Positions 46,151-54,759 of a stretch of 64,000 nt of DNA are shown here, piece after piece. Position numbers and translations under genes: made by a program. This DNA comes from Prado023 sp963706875 (lineage in GTDB: Bacteria; Actinomycetota; Actinomycetes; S36-B12; CAIYMF01). Each line of letters starts with the position of its first letter. Position 1 is the stretch's first letter. Location: positions 186,001-250,000 of the forward strand of contig CAVPNW010000021.1 of the NCBI GenBank assembly GCA_963706875.1, in the 5' to 3' direction. The notes below the pieces were generated by a model. It was not told the DNA's origin. It saw only the letters and a list, made by a program, of their open reading frames with translations, and did no database searches.

Positions 46151-46426
46151 GTGCGTGCCATGTTGCTCGTCAAGGCCCGCCCGGGACAGCCGCTGACAGT
46201 CCGTGGGCCGTCCGGCTCGGGCGGTCCGACCCGCCCCGGCGGCACGACCGGTTCCGTCGCCCGACGGCTCGCCGAGCTCGGGATCCGGCCCGGCGCAGCC
46301 CTGCGCATCCAGTCCCGGACCAGCGGCGGCGGGGCGATCCTGGCCATCGGCGACGATCGGATCGCCGTCTCGCGCCAGATCCTGGCCAGCATCGAGGTCG
46401 AGGCGGAGGTGCCGCCCAATGGCTGA
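46151..46426 (+). CDS. feoA: Ferrous iron transport protein A
   Basis: A 91-residue SH3-like cytoplasmic partner of FeoB. The family fold is visible in ARRLAELGIRPGAALRIQSR and GAILAIGDDRIAVSRQIL. GTG 46151 starts only 11 bases after the iron box, which suggests a leaderless transcript; ATG 46160 with GAGG nine bases upstream is an alternative. It overlaps feoB by 8 bases. Iron-dependent repression is expected, since the operator covers the promoter. Confidence 0.92.
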   Translation: MRAMLLVKARPGQPLTVRGPSGSGGPTRPGGTTGSVARRLAELGIRPGAALRIQSRTSGGGAILAIGDDRIAVSRQILASIEVEAEVPPNG

Positions 46427-48410
46427 CACCGTCACCAACTGCCACGAGAAGCCCGGCCAACCGGCGAACCACGGCGCGCGCCGCGTCGCCCTCGTGGGCA
46501 GCCCGAACTCGGGCAAGTCCACCCTCTTCAACGCCCTGACCGGCGCAGGCCGCGCCGTCGGCAACTACCCGGGCACCTCCGTCGAGGTCGGGTCCGGGCG
46601 CTGGTCCGACCCGGAGTTCGGCGAGCTCGCCCTCACCGACCTCCCGGGGGCGTACTCGCTGGACCCGATGTCCCCGGATGAGGCCCTGACGGCGGACCTG
46701 CTGCACGGTGGCGACCAGGTCGACGCGGTCGTCGTCGTCTGCGACGCCGCACACCTGGGCCGCTCGCTGGTCCTGGCCGCGCACGTGCGCCAGCTGCCCG
46801 TCCCGGTGGTCGTCGCGCTGACGATGACCGACGTCGCGTCCCGCCGTGGCCTCGAGGTCGATGACGCCGCCCTGGCCGAGCGGCTGGGAGTCGCGGTGGT
46901 ACGCCTCGACCCTCGACGCCGGGACGTCCACGCCCTGGCGCACGCGGTCACCGAGGCGCTCGCGCGACCTGCTGCCCACCCGCTGGCCCTGGCTCCCACG
47001 ACCGTCGGCGGCTGCCGCGCGGACTGCACCGTTGACTGCACGTCCTGCCCGCCCACCGCCATCGACGACCTGGCCGCCAGCCTCGACCCCGACGACGACC
47101 TGGCCCGCGCCGAGGCGGTCTTCGCGTGGGTCACCGACACGACTGCGCGGGCGACCACCCGCACCCAGGAGCAGCGCCGGACCTGGTCGGACCGGATCGA
47201 CCGTTGGGCGACCGCCCCGATCCTCGGGCCGATCATCTTCCTGGCCGTCATGTGGGCCGTCTTCGGCCTGACGACCACCGTCGCCGCCCCGCTGCAGGGC
47301 GCCCTGGATGCCTTCTTCACCGGCCCGGTCACGACCGCGACCACGGCCGGCTTCGCCGCCGTCGGCCTGGGCGGCAGCCTGGTCGAGGGCTTCGTGGTCG
47401 ACGGCCTGATCGCCGGCGTCGGGATGCTGCTGACGTTCGTGCCGCTGATGGCGATCATGTTCGCCCTGCTCGCGCTGCTCGAGGACTCGGGCTACATGGC
47501 GCGTGCTGCGGTGGTGACCGACCGGCTCATGGCGCGGCTGGGCCTTCCCGGGCGCGCGTTCCTGCCGCTGGTCGTCGGGTTCGGCTGCAACGTCCCGGCG
47601 ATCTCCGCGGTGCGCGTCCTGCCCGACGCCCGGCACAGGCTGCTCACTGCCCTGCTCGTGCCGTTCACCTCCTGCTCCGCGCGGCTGACCGTGTACGTGA
47701 TGGTCGCGGCCACGTTCTTCCCGGCCAACGCCGGGACGGTCGTGTTCCTCATGTACGTCACGAGCATCCTGCTGGTCGTCCTCGGCGGACTCCTGCTGCG
47801 CTCCACGCTGATCCGGACGATGGGCTCCGACCCGCTCCTGCTCGACCTGCCGCCCTACCAGCGCCCGTCCCTGCGCCTGCTCGGATCGGCCACGTGGATG
47901 CGCCTGCGCGGGTTCCTGGAGACCGCGTCGGGGATCATCGTGGCCACGGTGGCCGTGGTCTGGGCGCTCGGCGTCATCCCCGCGCCCGGCACCAACTGGG
48001 GCCTGGGGGAGGTCCCGATCGCCGACAGCCTCTACGCCTGGCTGGCCGAGCAGGCCAGCGTCCTGTTCATCCCGACCGGCTTCGCCGAGTGGCACGCCAT
48101 CGGGGCACTGATGGTCGGCTTCGTGGCCAAGGAGGCCGTGATCTCGTCGTGGGCCCAGACCTACCCGGCCGACGTCGACCTCTCGACGGGCGTGTACGCG
48201 GACTTCGTGGTCAGCTCCGGTGGGCACCCGCAGGCCGCGGCCGCCGCCTTCCTCGTCTTCCTGCTGGCCTACACCCCGTGCGTGGCGACGCTTGCCGCCC
48301 AGAAGCGCCAGATCGGCGGGCGCTGGACCGCAACCGGCGTGGTCATGCAGCTGGCGATGGCCTGGCTCCTGGCCGTGGCCGTGTTCCAGGTCGGCTCGGT
48401 GCTGTCATGA
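46419..48410 (+). CDS. feoB: Ferrous iron transporter B
   Basis: GTP-dependent Fe(II) importer of 663 residues: an N-terminal G domain, a helical GDI region and about ten membrane segments with two Gate motifs. G1 is GSPNSGKS (27-34), G2 NYPGTSVE, and G3 DLPG (74-77). G4 is TMTD where most FeoB have NxxD, which may lower GTP specificity. A cluster of four Cys (199, 203, 207, 210; CRADCTVDCTSC) sits between the G domain and the membrane part. Gate motifs include VGFGCNVPAI and the YTPCVATLAA near the end. Start ATG 46419 overlaps feoA, with GGAGG upstream. Confidence 0.95.
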   Translation: MADTVTNCHEKPGQPANHGARRVALVGSPNSGKSTLFNALTGAGRAVGNYPGTSVEVGSGRWSDPEFGELALTDLPGAYSLDPMSPDEALTADLLHGGDQVDAVVVVCDAAHLGRSLVLAAHVRQLPVPVVVALTMTDVASRRGLEVDDAALAERLGVAVVRLDPRRRDVHALAHAVTEALARPAAHPLALAPTTVGGCRADCTVDCTSCPPTAIDDLAASLDPDDDLARAEAVFAWVTDTTARATTRTQEQRRTWSDRIDRWATAPILGPIIFLAVMWAVFGLTTTVAAPLQGALDAFFTGPVTTATTAGFAAVGLGGSLVEGFVVDGLIAGVGMLLTFVPLMAIMFALLALLEDSGYMARAAVVTDRLMARLGLPGRAFLPLVVGFGCNVPAISAVRVLPDARHRLLTALLVPFTSCSARLTVYVMVAATFFPANAGTVVFLMYVTSILLVVLGGLLLRSTLIRTMGSDPLLLDLPPYQRPSLRLLGSATWMRLRGFLETASGIIVATVAVVWALGVIPAPGTNWGLGEVPIADSLYAWLAEQASVLFIPTGFAEWHAIGALMVGFVAKEAVISSWAQTYPADVDLSTGVYADFVVSSGGHPQAAAAAFLVFLLAYTPCVATLAAQKRQIGGRWTATGVVMQLAMAWLLAVAVFQVGSVLS

Positions 48411-48679
48411 GCGCACTGACCGCGGTGCTCACCGCAGTTGCCGACGGGGCCGGCTCGACTGCCGAGGTCGCCCGCCGCACCGGTGCGACGACGGAGGCCA
48501 CCGAGACCGCGCTGGCCGCCCTGGCCTCGACCGGGCGGATCCGACGGGTCCTGGTGTTCGCCGATGCCTGCTCGGCCGAGGGCTGCTCGGGGTGCGGAGC
48601 CTCGGGCGGCTGCGCCTCGGCGGGGGTGGGGTCGCTGGTGGGCTCGGGCCTCACGGCGTGGCGGGTCGTCCGGAGCTGA
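48407..48679 (+). CDS. feoC: FeoC-like winged-helix protein with a Cys cluster
   Basis: A 90-residue protein whose ATG overlaps the feoB stop (ATGA). The N-terminal 50 residues look like a small winged helix (STAEVARRTGATTEATETALAAL in two halves). The wing carries four cysteines at 55, 60, 63 and 69 (CX4CX2CX5C). That spacing resembles FeoC, which is thought to bind an iron-sulfur cluster and to protect or regulate FeoB. Direct DNA binding is not shown. The operon order feoA-feoB-feoC supports the name. Confidence 0.8.
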   Translation: MSALTAVLTAVADGAGSTAEVARRTGATTEATETALAALASTGRIRRVLVFADACSAEGCSGCGASGGCASAGVGSLVGSGLTAWRVVRS

Positions 48680-48709
48680 CCGGAGGGGCCACGGCGCCAG
48701 CCACTGGCG

Positions 48710-49312
48710 TCACTGGCCGGCCAGCACCGTCCGTTCGTGGTCGAGCAGCCAGGCCTTCGTGTCCAGGCCGCCGGCGAACCCGGTGAGCGCGCCGGATGCG
48801 GCAACCACCCGATGGCACGGGACCACGATCGACAGGGGGTTGCGACCGTTGGCGGCACCGACCGCGCGGGCCGCCCCCGGCTCGCCGAGCTCGGCGGCCT
48901 GCTGCCCGTAGCTGATGGTCTGGCCGAACGGGATGGCCTGCAGAGCCTTCCACGCGCGGAGCTGGAAGTCCGTGCCAGCCGGGTCGAGGTCGAGGTCGAA
49001 GGTTCGGCGGGTCCCCGCGAAGTACTCGGCCAGCTGGACCTCGGCCCGGTCCAGGTGCGCCTCGGCGCGCGCGGCGCCTGCTGATTCGTCCGGCGGGGCG
49101 TTGGGGTCGTCGGGGGTGAGGGAGTCGGCACCGTGGGAGTCGGGCGGTGCCCCTGATCCGACAGCGCGGGCCACGCGGCTGCCGTCCTCCCCGGGCCATA
49201 GGACCGCGCGCAGCCCATCCGGACCTGCCACGAGCTCCAGCGGCCCGATGGGGGTGGGCACCGTCCGGTGCCGTCGCTGGGGAGCGGGGGGTTCAGTCGC
49301 GCTGCGAGGCAT
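48710..49312 (-). CDS. ogt: Methylated-DNA--protein-cysteine methyltransferase
   Basis: Suicide repair protein that takes the methyl group from O6-methylguanine. The active site PCHRV has Cys166, followed by GLDTKAWLLDHE. The HTH region GTDFQLRAWKALQAIPFGQT and the Asn-containing NGRNPLSIV are normal. A polar insertion (about 50-85, Gly/Pro/Asp-rich) lengthens the N-terminal domain to give 200 residues. ATG 49312 lies one base after the stop of the ada-alkA gene, so both are co-translated and together reproduce the functions of a full Ada response. Confidence 0.94.
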   Translation of the reverse strand: MPRSATEPPAPQRRHRTVPTPIGPLELVAGPDGLRAVLWPGEDGSRVARAVGSGAPPDSHGADSLTPDDPNAPPDESAGAARAEAHLDRAEVQLAEYFAGTRRTFDLDLDPAGTDFQLRAWKALQAIPFGQTISYGQQAAELGEPGAARAVGAANGRNPLSIVVPCHRVVAASGALTGFAGGLDTKAWLLDHERTVLAGQ

Positions 49313-49313
49313 G

Positions 49314-51032
49314 TCAGGTCACCTTCCGTGGGCCCGCCGTGGCGGGCAGGTCGTCGGTCGAGCGGCGGGCGGGCGCGCAGCGGGCGGCGGGCGTACGGGC
49401 AGCGGGGCGGGCGGGCGGAGTGCTGGCGGCGGGCGCGCCAGCGGCGGGGCTGGGTTCAGCGGGGATACGGTCGGCAGACGCGAACTCGGCGGGCTGTTCC
49501 ACCGGGGCGGCCGGAGTCCGCGGCTGCCCCGTTTCGAGGCTGGCCCACAGGTGCGCCACCGCGTACGAGCGCCATGGCCGCCAGGCATGCGCGGCCCGCT
49601 CGATCTCACGAGCCCGGTCGTCCCCGCCGAGGGCAGCCACCGCGTGGCGCACCCCGAGGTCGCCGGACAGCATCACGTCCGGGTCACCGAGCCCGCGCAT
49701 CGCGATGTAGGCCGCGGTCCACGGCCCGATCCCCGGCCGGGCCTGCAGGTCCGCGCCGATGCCCACCCGGTCGACGCCGGGGTCCAGCACGAGGTCTCCC
49801 TCGGCCAGCGCCCGGCAGATGCCCACCAGCGCGCCTCCACGGGCCCGCGGCATGGACAGGGCCGACGGGTCCGCCTGGGCCAGGCGGTCGACGGTCGGGA
49901 ACAGGTGGGTCAGGGTCGGATCGGCGAAACCGAGCGGCGCGCCGTGCGCGGCGACGAATCGACCCAGCACGGTTGCCGCCCCAGCCAGGCTGACCTGCTG
50001 GCCCACGATCGCCCGGACCACGACCTCGTGCGGGTCCACGGCGCCGGCGACCCGCAGTCCCGGACGAGCGGCGAGGAGCGGACCGAGCATCGGGTCGGAT
50101 CCGAGGACCTCCGCGATCGCGACCGGGTCGGCGTCGAGGTCGAACAGCCTGCGCACCCGCGCCACCCCCGGGGCGAGGTCCCGAAGGTCCGCGAGCCGGA
50201 ACTCCGCGAGCAGGCCGCCCGGGGTCGCCTGGCAGGCGACGGTCCCATGTCCATGGGGCAGTGCCAGGGTGCGCCGGTAGGTGCGGCCGTCCCACTCCTC
50301 GAGTCCGGCGACCGCACGATCGCCGAGGAAGGCCATGAGCGCGCCGGCGTCGAACGGCTGGCGTGTCGCCAGGCGCACCCGGATCGGGGCGTGTGCCACG
50401 ACCGGGCCGGGCGGAGTCGGCCAGGACCTCGCGCCGGCGGCAGGGGTCGAGCGCCGGCCGGGCCCCGGGCGCCGCGCCCGCAGCGACGTCGGCGACTCCC
50501 CGTAGACGGAGGCGATCGTGTCGTTGAACGACCTGATGCTGCCGAAGCCGGCCGCCCAGGCCACCTCGCTCGCAGGCAGGTCGGTGGTCTCCAGCAGGAT
50601 CCGCGCCGTGTGCGCCCGCTGCGTCCGGGCGATCGCCAGGAGCCCCGCGCCGAGCTCCTCGGTCACCAACCGGTTGAGGTGCCGCTCGCTGTACCCGAGG
50701 GATGCGGCGACCCCGGCGACCCCCACCCGCTCCACGGCGCCGTCCACGACGAGCCTCATGGAGCGGGCCACGACGTCGCTGCGCACGTTCCACTCCGCCG
50801 AGCCGGGCACAGCATCGGGGCGGCACCGCCGGCAGGCCCGGAACCCGTCACCCTGGGCGGCTGCGGCCGTCCGGAAGAACGTGACGTTGCCGCGCCTCGG
50901 GGTGATCGCCGGGCAGCTCGGACGGCAGTAGATCCCGGTGGTCCGCACCGCGGTGTAGAAGGATCCGTCGAAGCGGGCATCCCGGCTGGCCACCGCGCGG
51001 TAGCAGCGCTCGTGATCCAGGGCGACGTCCAT
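49314..51032 (-). CDS. alkA: Ada-AlkA fusion: DNA-3-methyladenine glycosylase with Ada regulatory domain
   Basis: A 572-residue three-part protein. The Ada N-terminal domain has Zn ligands Cys36, 40, 67 and 70 (TTGIYCRPSCPA, then CRRCRPD); Cys36 should accept methyl from phosphotriesters. An AraC-type HTH follows (SLGYSERHLNRLV; GFGSIRSFNDT). Then comes the AlkA glycosylase: HEVVVRAIVGQQVSL, the HhH RPGIGPWTAAYIAM, and DVMLSGDLGVR with catalytic Asp. The final ~65 residues are Ala/Pro-rich and disordered. ATG 51032 has GGGGGAGG nine bases before it. Self-induction by methylation is expected from the family. Confidence 0.94.
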   Translation of the reverse strand: MDVALDHERCYRAVASRDARFDGSFYTAVRTTGIYCRPSCPAITPRRGNVTFFRTAAAAQGDGFRACRRCRPDAVPGSAEWNVRSDVVARSMRLVVDGAVERVGVAGVAASLGYSERHLNRLVTEELGAGLLAIARTQRAHTARILLETTDLPASEVAWAAGFGSIRSFNDTIASVYGESPTSLRARRPGPGRRSTPAAGARSWPTPPGPVVAHAPIRVRLATRQPFDAGALMAFLGDRAVAGLEEWDGRTYRRTLALPHGHGTVACQATPGGLLAEFRLADLRDLAPGVARVRRLFDLDADPVAIAEVLGSDPMLGPLLAARPGLRVAGAVDPHEVVVRAIVGQQVSLAGAATVLGRFVAAHGAPLGFADPTLTHLFPTVDRLAQADPSALSMPRARGGALVGICRALAEGDLVLDPGVDRVGIGADLQARPGIGPWTAAYIAMRGLGDPDVMLSGDLGVRHAVAALGGDDRAREIERAAHAWRPWRSYAVAHLWASLETGQPRTPAAPVEQPAEFASADRIPAEPSPAAGAPAASTPPARPAARTPAARCAPARRSTDDLPATAGPRKVT

Positions 51033-51332
51033 GGGCACCATCCTCCCCCACCCGAGGACCGCGCACTGGCAGGAATCGGACGCGGCAGTCGGGAAGGCCC
51101 CGAGGCCGGGCCGGCGGTGCTGCGGGGCGCCCCAGCAGTCGGGCCGGGCGGTCGCAGCCCCAGCAGTCGGGGCGGGACCGCCCGCGCACCATCGTCAGCC
51201 ACGATCGGTCCGGTCTTCGGACGATTCCTGGTCGGAGATCCGGACGAATCCGGAGGTGAGCCACCGGATAGCGGACCAATCGCCGGGGGCGGGGGTGGGG
51301 GGGCGGGGGGCGGGGGGCGGGGCGGCGGGGGG
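51033..51332. other. 300-base intergenic region with a G-rich tract
   Basis: I see no supportable gene here, although several frames stay open because of composition. About 51284-51338 is a run of G-blocks (four or more G each, more than six blocks) separated by single C or T. That satisfies the usual pattern for a G-quadruplex on the plus strand. It lies between the 3' end of the SDR gene and the ada-alkA promoter. Homopolymer length there may be unreliable. Confidence 0.6.
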
Positions 51333-52103
51333 TCAGGTGGGGGTGTCGACTGCGGGGGCGGGGACTCCGCGGAATCGGTACGGCTGCGCCGGGTGACCGT
51401 GCTGCACGAGCCACGCCTCACCGCCGGACCCGGACCCGAGCACGGTCGCCACCGCGCTCACGACGTCCTCGACCGCCATCAGCGGCATCGCCATCGCCTC
51501 GAGCATCCCGCGGACCGGGTCGACGATCGCGGTGTCGGTGAACCCCGGACAGATGGCGTTGACCTCGATCCCCTGCGCCGCCAGGCCGGGCCCGACGGAC
51601 CGGACGAGGTTGACCACGGCCGCCTTGTTCGCGGCGTAGACGGGATCCATCGGCACGGGAGCGAGCCCGGCGAGACTGGCCAGGACCACCACCCGGCCCC
51701 CACGCCCGGCGCGCAGTGCTGGCAGGGCCGCCGCCAGCCCGAAGACCACCCCGTCGAGGTTGACGCCCATGGCCCGCCGGTACACCGTCTCGTCGAACCG
51801 GTCGAGATTCAGGGCCAGGCTGTCCACGCCGGCGTTCAGCACCACGATGTCCAGCCCACCGAAGGCCCGCACCGCCGCCGCCACCGCCGCCTCGTTGTCG
51901 GCCAGGGCGCTCACGTCGCACCGCAGCGCGAGGCCGCCGATCTCCTCGGCCACACCCGACGCCCCGGGGAAGTCGATGTCGCACACGAGCACGCGCGCAC
52001 CAGCACTGGCGAGCAGGCGGCACACCCCCGCGCCGATGCCCGATGCCCCTCCGGTCACGAGCGCCGCACGCCCCGTCAGGTCAAGGGGGACTTCGGGGGC
52101 CAT
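51333..52103 (-). CDS. Short-chain dehydrogenase/reductase
   Basis: A 256-residue classical SDR. Cofactor motif is TGGASGIG, with DID after the second strand suggesting NAD(H) rather than NADP(H). The NAG motif (LNAGVD) and the YxxxK catalytic pair (YAANK) are present; the Ser position is in VLASLAG. The substrate is unknown, but the divergent acyl-CoA dehydrogenase gene 117 bases away suggests a shared lipid or alcohol pathway. ATG 52103 is the start. Its 3' end runs into the G-rich tract. Confidence 0.92.
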   Translation of the reverse strand: MAPEVPLDLTGRAALVTGGASGIGAGVCRLLASAGARVLVCDIDFPGASGVAEEIGGLALRCDVSALADNEAAVAAAVRAFGGLDIVVLNAGVDSLALNLDRFDETVYRRAMGVNLDGVVFGLAAALPALRAGRGGRVVVLASLAGLAPVPMDPVYAANKAAVVNLVRSVGPGLAAQGIEVNAICPGFTDTAIVDPVRGMLEAMAMPLMAVEDVVSAVATVLGSGSGGEAWLVQHGHPAQPYRFRGVPAPAVDTPT

Positions 52104-52220
52104 GAGGCCCTCCTCTCAGGGGTGACACCGGGGGTGGGACGATGCCAACGTACCAACCACGCCGATGGCTTCAAGGCGCGCCCGATCTCGCCCGGGCGCC
52201 GCCCGGACGGACGGAGAACC

Positions 52221-53447
52221 ATGGACTTCCAGCACAGCCCCCGCGCGCAGCAGTACGTCGCCCAGCTCCGCGCGTTCATGGACGACGCCGTGCTCCCCGC
52301 GGAGCCGGTCTACGCCGCCCAGCGCCAGGCTCTGGCCGCGGCGGGCCGGCCCAACGACCTGCCGCAGGTCGTCGAGGACCTGAAGGACCAGGCCCGCGGG
52401 GCCGGACTCTGGAACCTGTTCCTGCCCGACAGCACCGACCCGGCCCACGGCCTGAACGTCCTGGACTACGCCCCCCTGGCCGAGTTGACGGGCTGGTCGC
52501 CGGAGATCGCCCCCGAGGCCCTGAACTGCGCGGCGCCGGACACCGGCAACATGGAGATCCTGCACATGTTCGGCACGCCCGAGCAGAAGGAGCAGTGGCT
52601 GGAGCCGCTGCTGGCCGGCGAGATCCGCTCCGCGTTCTCGATGACCGAGCCCGACGTCGCGAGCAGCGACGCCCGCAACATCGCCACGCGCATCGAGCGG
52701 GTCGGCGACGAGTACGTCATCAACGGCCGCAAGTGGTGGAGCACCGGGGCCAACGACCCACGCTGCCGCGTCCTGGTCGTCATGGGCAAGACCGATCCGG
52801 CGGCCGGCGTCTACCACCAGCAGTCGATGGTGCTGGTGCCGATCGACACCCCCGGGGTCGAGATCGTGCGCAACGTGCCGGTGTTCGGCTACCACGACCA
52901 GCACGGGCACGCCGAGATCACCTTCACCGACGTGCGGGTCCCGGTGACCAACCTGCTGGGTGAGGAGGGCTCCGGGTTCGCGATCGCCCAGGCCCGGCTC
53001 GGCCCGGGGCGCATCCACCACTGCATGCGCGCGATCGGCATGGCCGAGCGGGCGCTGGACCTCATGTGTCGCCGCTCGGTCGAGCGCGTGGCGTTCGGCA
53101 AGCCGCTGGCGCGCCAGGGCGTGGTCCAGCAGTGGATCGCCGAGTCCCGGATCTCGATCGAGCAGGCGCGGCTGCTGACGCTCAAGGCCGCGTGGATGAT
53201 CGACACGGTCGGGGTCAAGGGCGCGCGCAAGGAGATCGCCGCCATCAAGGTCGTGGCCCCGCGGATGGCCCTGGAGGTGGTCGATCGCGCGATCCAGACC
53301 CACGGCGGCGCGGGCGTCAGCGATGACACGCCTCTGGCGATGATGTGGGCGGGCCTGCGGACGCTGCGGATCGCCGACGGCCCCGACGAGGTGCACCTGC
53401 GCGACGTCGCCCGGCTCGAGCTGCGCCCGTTGGTGGTCCCGCGATGA
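52221..53447 (+). CDS. Acyl-CoA dehydrogenase family protein (ACAD10/11-like)
   Basis: FAD-dependent dehydrogenase of 408 residues that introduces a 2,3-double bond into acyl-CoA. Hallmarks: AFSMTEPDVASSDA (FAD/substrate loop), INGRKWWSTGA, GPGRIHHCMRAIG, and IQTHGGAGVSDDTPLA near the C-terminus. It overlaps the kinase gene by 4 bases. This pair matches the two parts of eukaryotic ACAD10/ACAD11 and the FadE36-type kinase context in Actinobacteria, which act on 4-hydroxy fatty acids. ATG 52221 has CGGAG upstream. A much longer open frame upstream is composition-driven. Confidence 0.93.
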   Translation: MDFQHSPRAQQYVAQLRAFMDDAVLPAEPVYAAQRQALAAAGRPNDLPQVVEDLKDQARGAGLWNLFLPDSTDPAHGLNVLDYAPLAELTGWSPEIAPEALNCAAPDTGNMEILHMFGTPEQKEQWLEPLLAGEIRSAFSMTEPDVASSDARNIATRIERVGDEYVINGRKWWSTGANDPRCRVLVVMGKTDPAAGVYHQQSMVLVPIDTPGVEIVRNVPVFGYHDQHGHAEITFTDVRVPVTNLLGEEGSGFAIAQARLGPGRIHHCMRAIGMAERALDLMCRRSVERVAFGKPLARQGVVQQWIAESRISIEQARLLTLKAAWMIDTVGVKGARKEIAAIKVVAPRMALEVVDRAIQTHGGAGVSDDTPLAMMWAGLRTLRIADGPDEVHLRDVARLELRPLVVPR

Positions 53448-54658
53448 GCCAGGGTGACCACCCCGCAGACTCGGCGGCCTCCGGTGCCGGGGTTCCCGGC
53501 GGGGCCTCCGGTGCCGGTCCGAGCGCTGACGCGGGCCCGGGCGCCAACCGGACCGGCAGCACCACGGTTCCCGGTGCCGCACCCGTATCCCCCACCCCGA
53601 TCCCCGGAGCCGGACCCGTCCGTTCCGAGGACTCCTTCGATGTCGCGGCCCTCGACGCGTGGCTCCGCGACCGGGTCGACCTACCCGCCGGGCTGCCGGA
53701 GGTCCGGCAGTTCCGGGGCGGGGCATCGAACCTGACCTTCCTGGTTCGCTACGCGGATCGCGACCTCGTGATGCGCCGCCCCCCGGCCGGGCACAAGGCC
53801 GTGAGCGCCCACGACATGCACCGCGAGTACGAGATCCAGCGGTTGCTCGCTCCGTGGTTCCCGGCGGTCCCCGAGGTGCTGGGCTACACCGACGACCCGA
53901 CCGTCCTCGGCTCGGAGTTCTACGTCATGGGGCACGTGCCCGGGCTGATCCTGCGCGGGGACCTGCCGTACGGCCTGGAACTCGGCCCGGCGGAGGCCAA
54001 CGACCTGGCGCTGGGCATGTTCGACTCCCTGGCCGACCTGCACTCGGTGGACATCTCCGCAAGCGGCTTGGACGCCTTCTGGCGCGGGTCGGGCTATGTG
54101 CGCCGGCAGGTCGAGGGCTGGTCGCAGCGCTACCGGGCGTCCCGCACCGACGACGTCCCCGAAGGCGAGGAGGTCATGGCGTGGCTGGCCGCCCAACAGC
54201 CCGAGGACGTCGCCGCCCGGATGATCCACGGGGACTGGCGCTTCGACAACCTCGTCGTCGACCCCGAGAACCTGTCGCGGGTCCGGGCGGTCCTCGACTG
54301 GGAGATGGCCACGGTCGGTGACCCGCTGATGGACCTCGGCGCCTCGTTGGCTTACTGGGTGCAGGCCGACGACGACCCGGTCTTCCAGATGTTCCGGCGG
54401 CAGCCCTCGAACGTGCCGGGCATGCCGACCCGCGCCGAGGTCGTGGCCCACTACCTGGATCGGACCGGCCTGACGCTGCCGGCCGCGGGGTGGCGGTTCT
54501 ACGAGGTGTACGGGCTGTTCCGCCTGGCGGTCATCGCCCAGCAGATCTGGTACCGCTTCCGCGCCGGGGAGACGACCAACCCGGCGTTCGCGCAGTTCGG
54601 GGCTGCGGTCAACCACCTGATCGCCCGCAGCCGCCGCATCATCGCCGAGCCCGGCTGA
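53444..54658 (+). CDS. APH-family phosphotransferase (FadE36/ACAD-associated kinase)
   Basis: A 404-residue kinase-like protein of the aminoglycoside-phosphotransferase fold, of the kind fused to or adjacent to ACAD10/11 dehydrogenases. It probably phosphorylates 4-hydroxyacyl-CoA. Catalytic HGDWRFDN and DWEMATVGDPLMDLG (Brenner and DFG-like) are intact, with GGASNLTFLV and LVMRRPPAG for ATP binding. Its first ~60 residues are Gly/Ala/Pro-rich and likely disordered. The ATG overlaps the dehydrogenase stop (ATGA). Confidence 0.9.
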   Translation: MSQGDHPADSAASGAGVPGGASGAGPSADAGPGANRTGSTTVPGAAPVSPTPIPGAGPVRSEDSFDVAALDAWLRDRVDLPAGLPEVRQFRGGASNLTFLVRYADRDLVMRRPPAGHKAVSAHDMHREYEIQRLLAPWFPAVPEVLGYTDDPTVLGSEFYVMGHVPGLILRGDLPYGLELGPAEANDLALGMFDSLADLHSVDISASGLDAFWRGSGYVRRQVEGWSQRYRASRTDDVPEGEEVMAWLAAQQPEDVAARMIHGDWRFDNLVVDPENLSRVRAVLDWEMATVGDPLMDLGASLAYWVQADDDPVFQMFRRQPSNVPGMPTRAEVVAHYLDRTGLTLPAAGWRFYEVYGLFRLAVIAQQIWYRFRAGETTNPAFAQFGAAVNHLIARSRRIIAEPG

Positions 54659-54759
54659 GGAGGCCGGCTACCGCGGCGGCCCCCAGTAGCGGCCTGGGGC
54701 GTCAGCCGGGGCGGTGTCATCCCGGCGCAGTTGGGCGCGACCCGCGTACAACGGATCCA

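Noticed and set aside
48915..52220. A continuous plus-strand open frame upstream of the acyl-CoA dehydrogenase, over 1000 codons
   Set aside because: It runs antisense to ogt, ada-alkA and the SDR. The dehydrogenase domain begins exactly at ATG 52221 with its own ribosome site, so the extension is only stop-poor GC-rich sequence.
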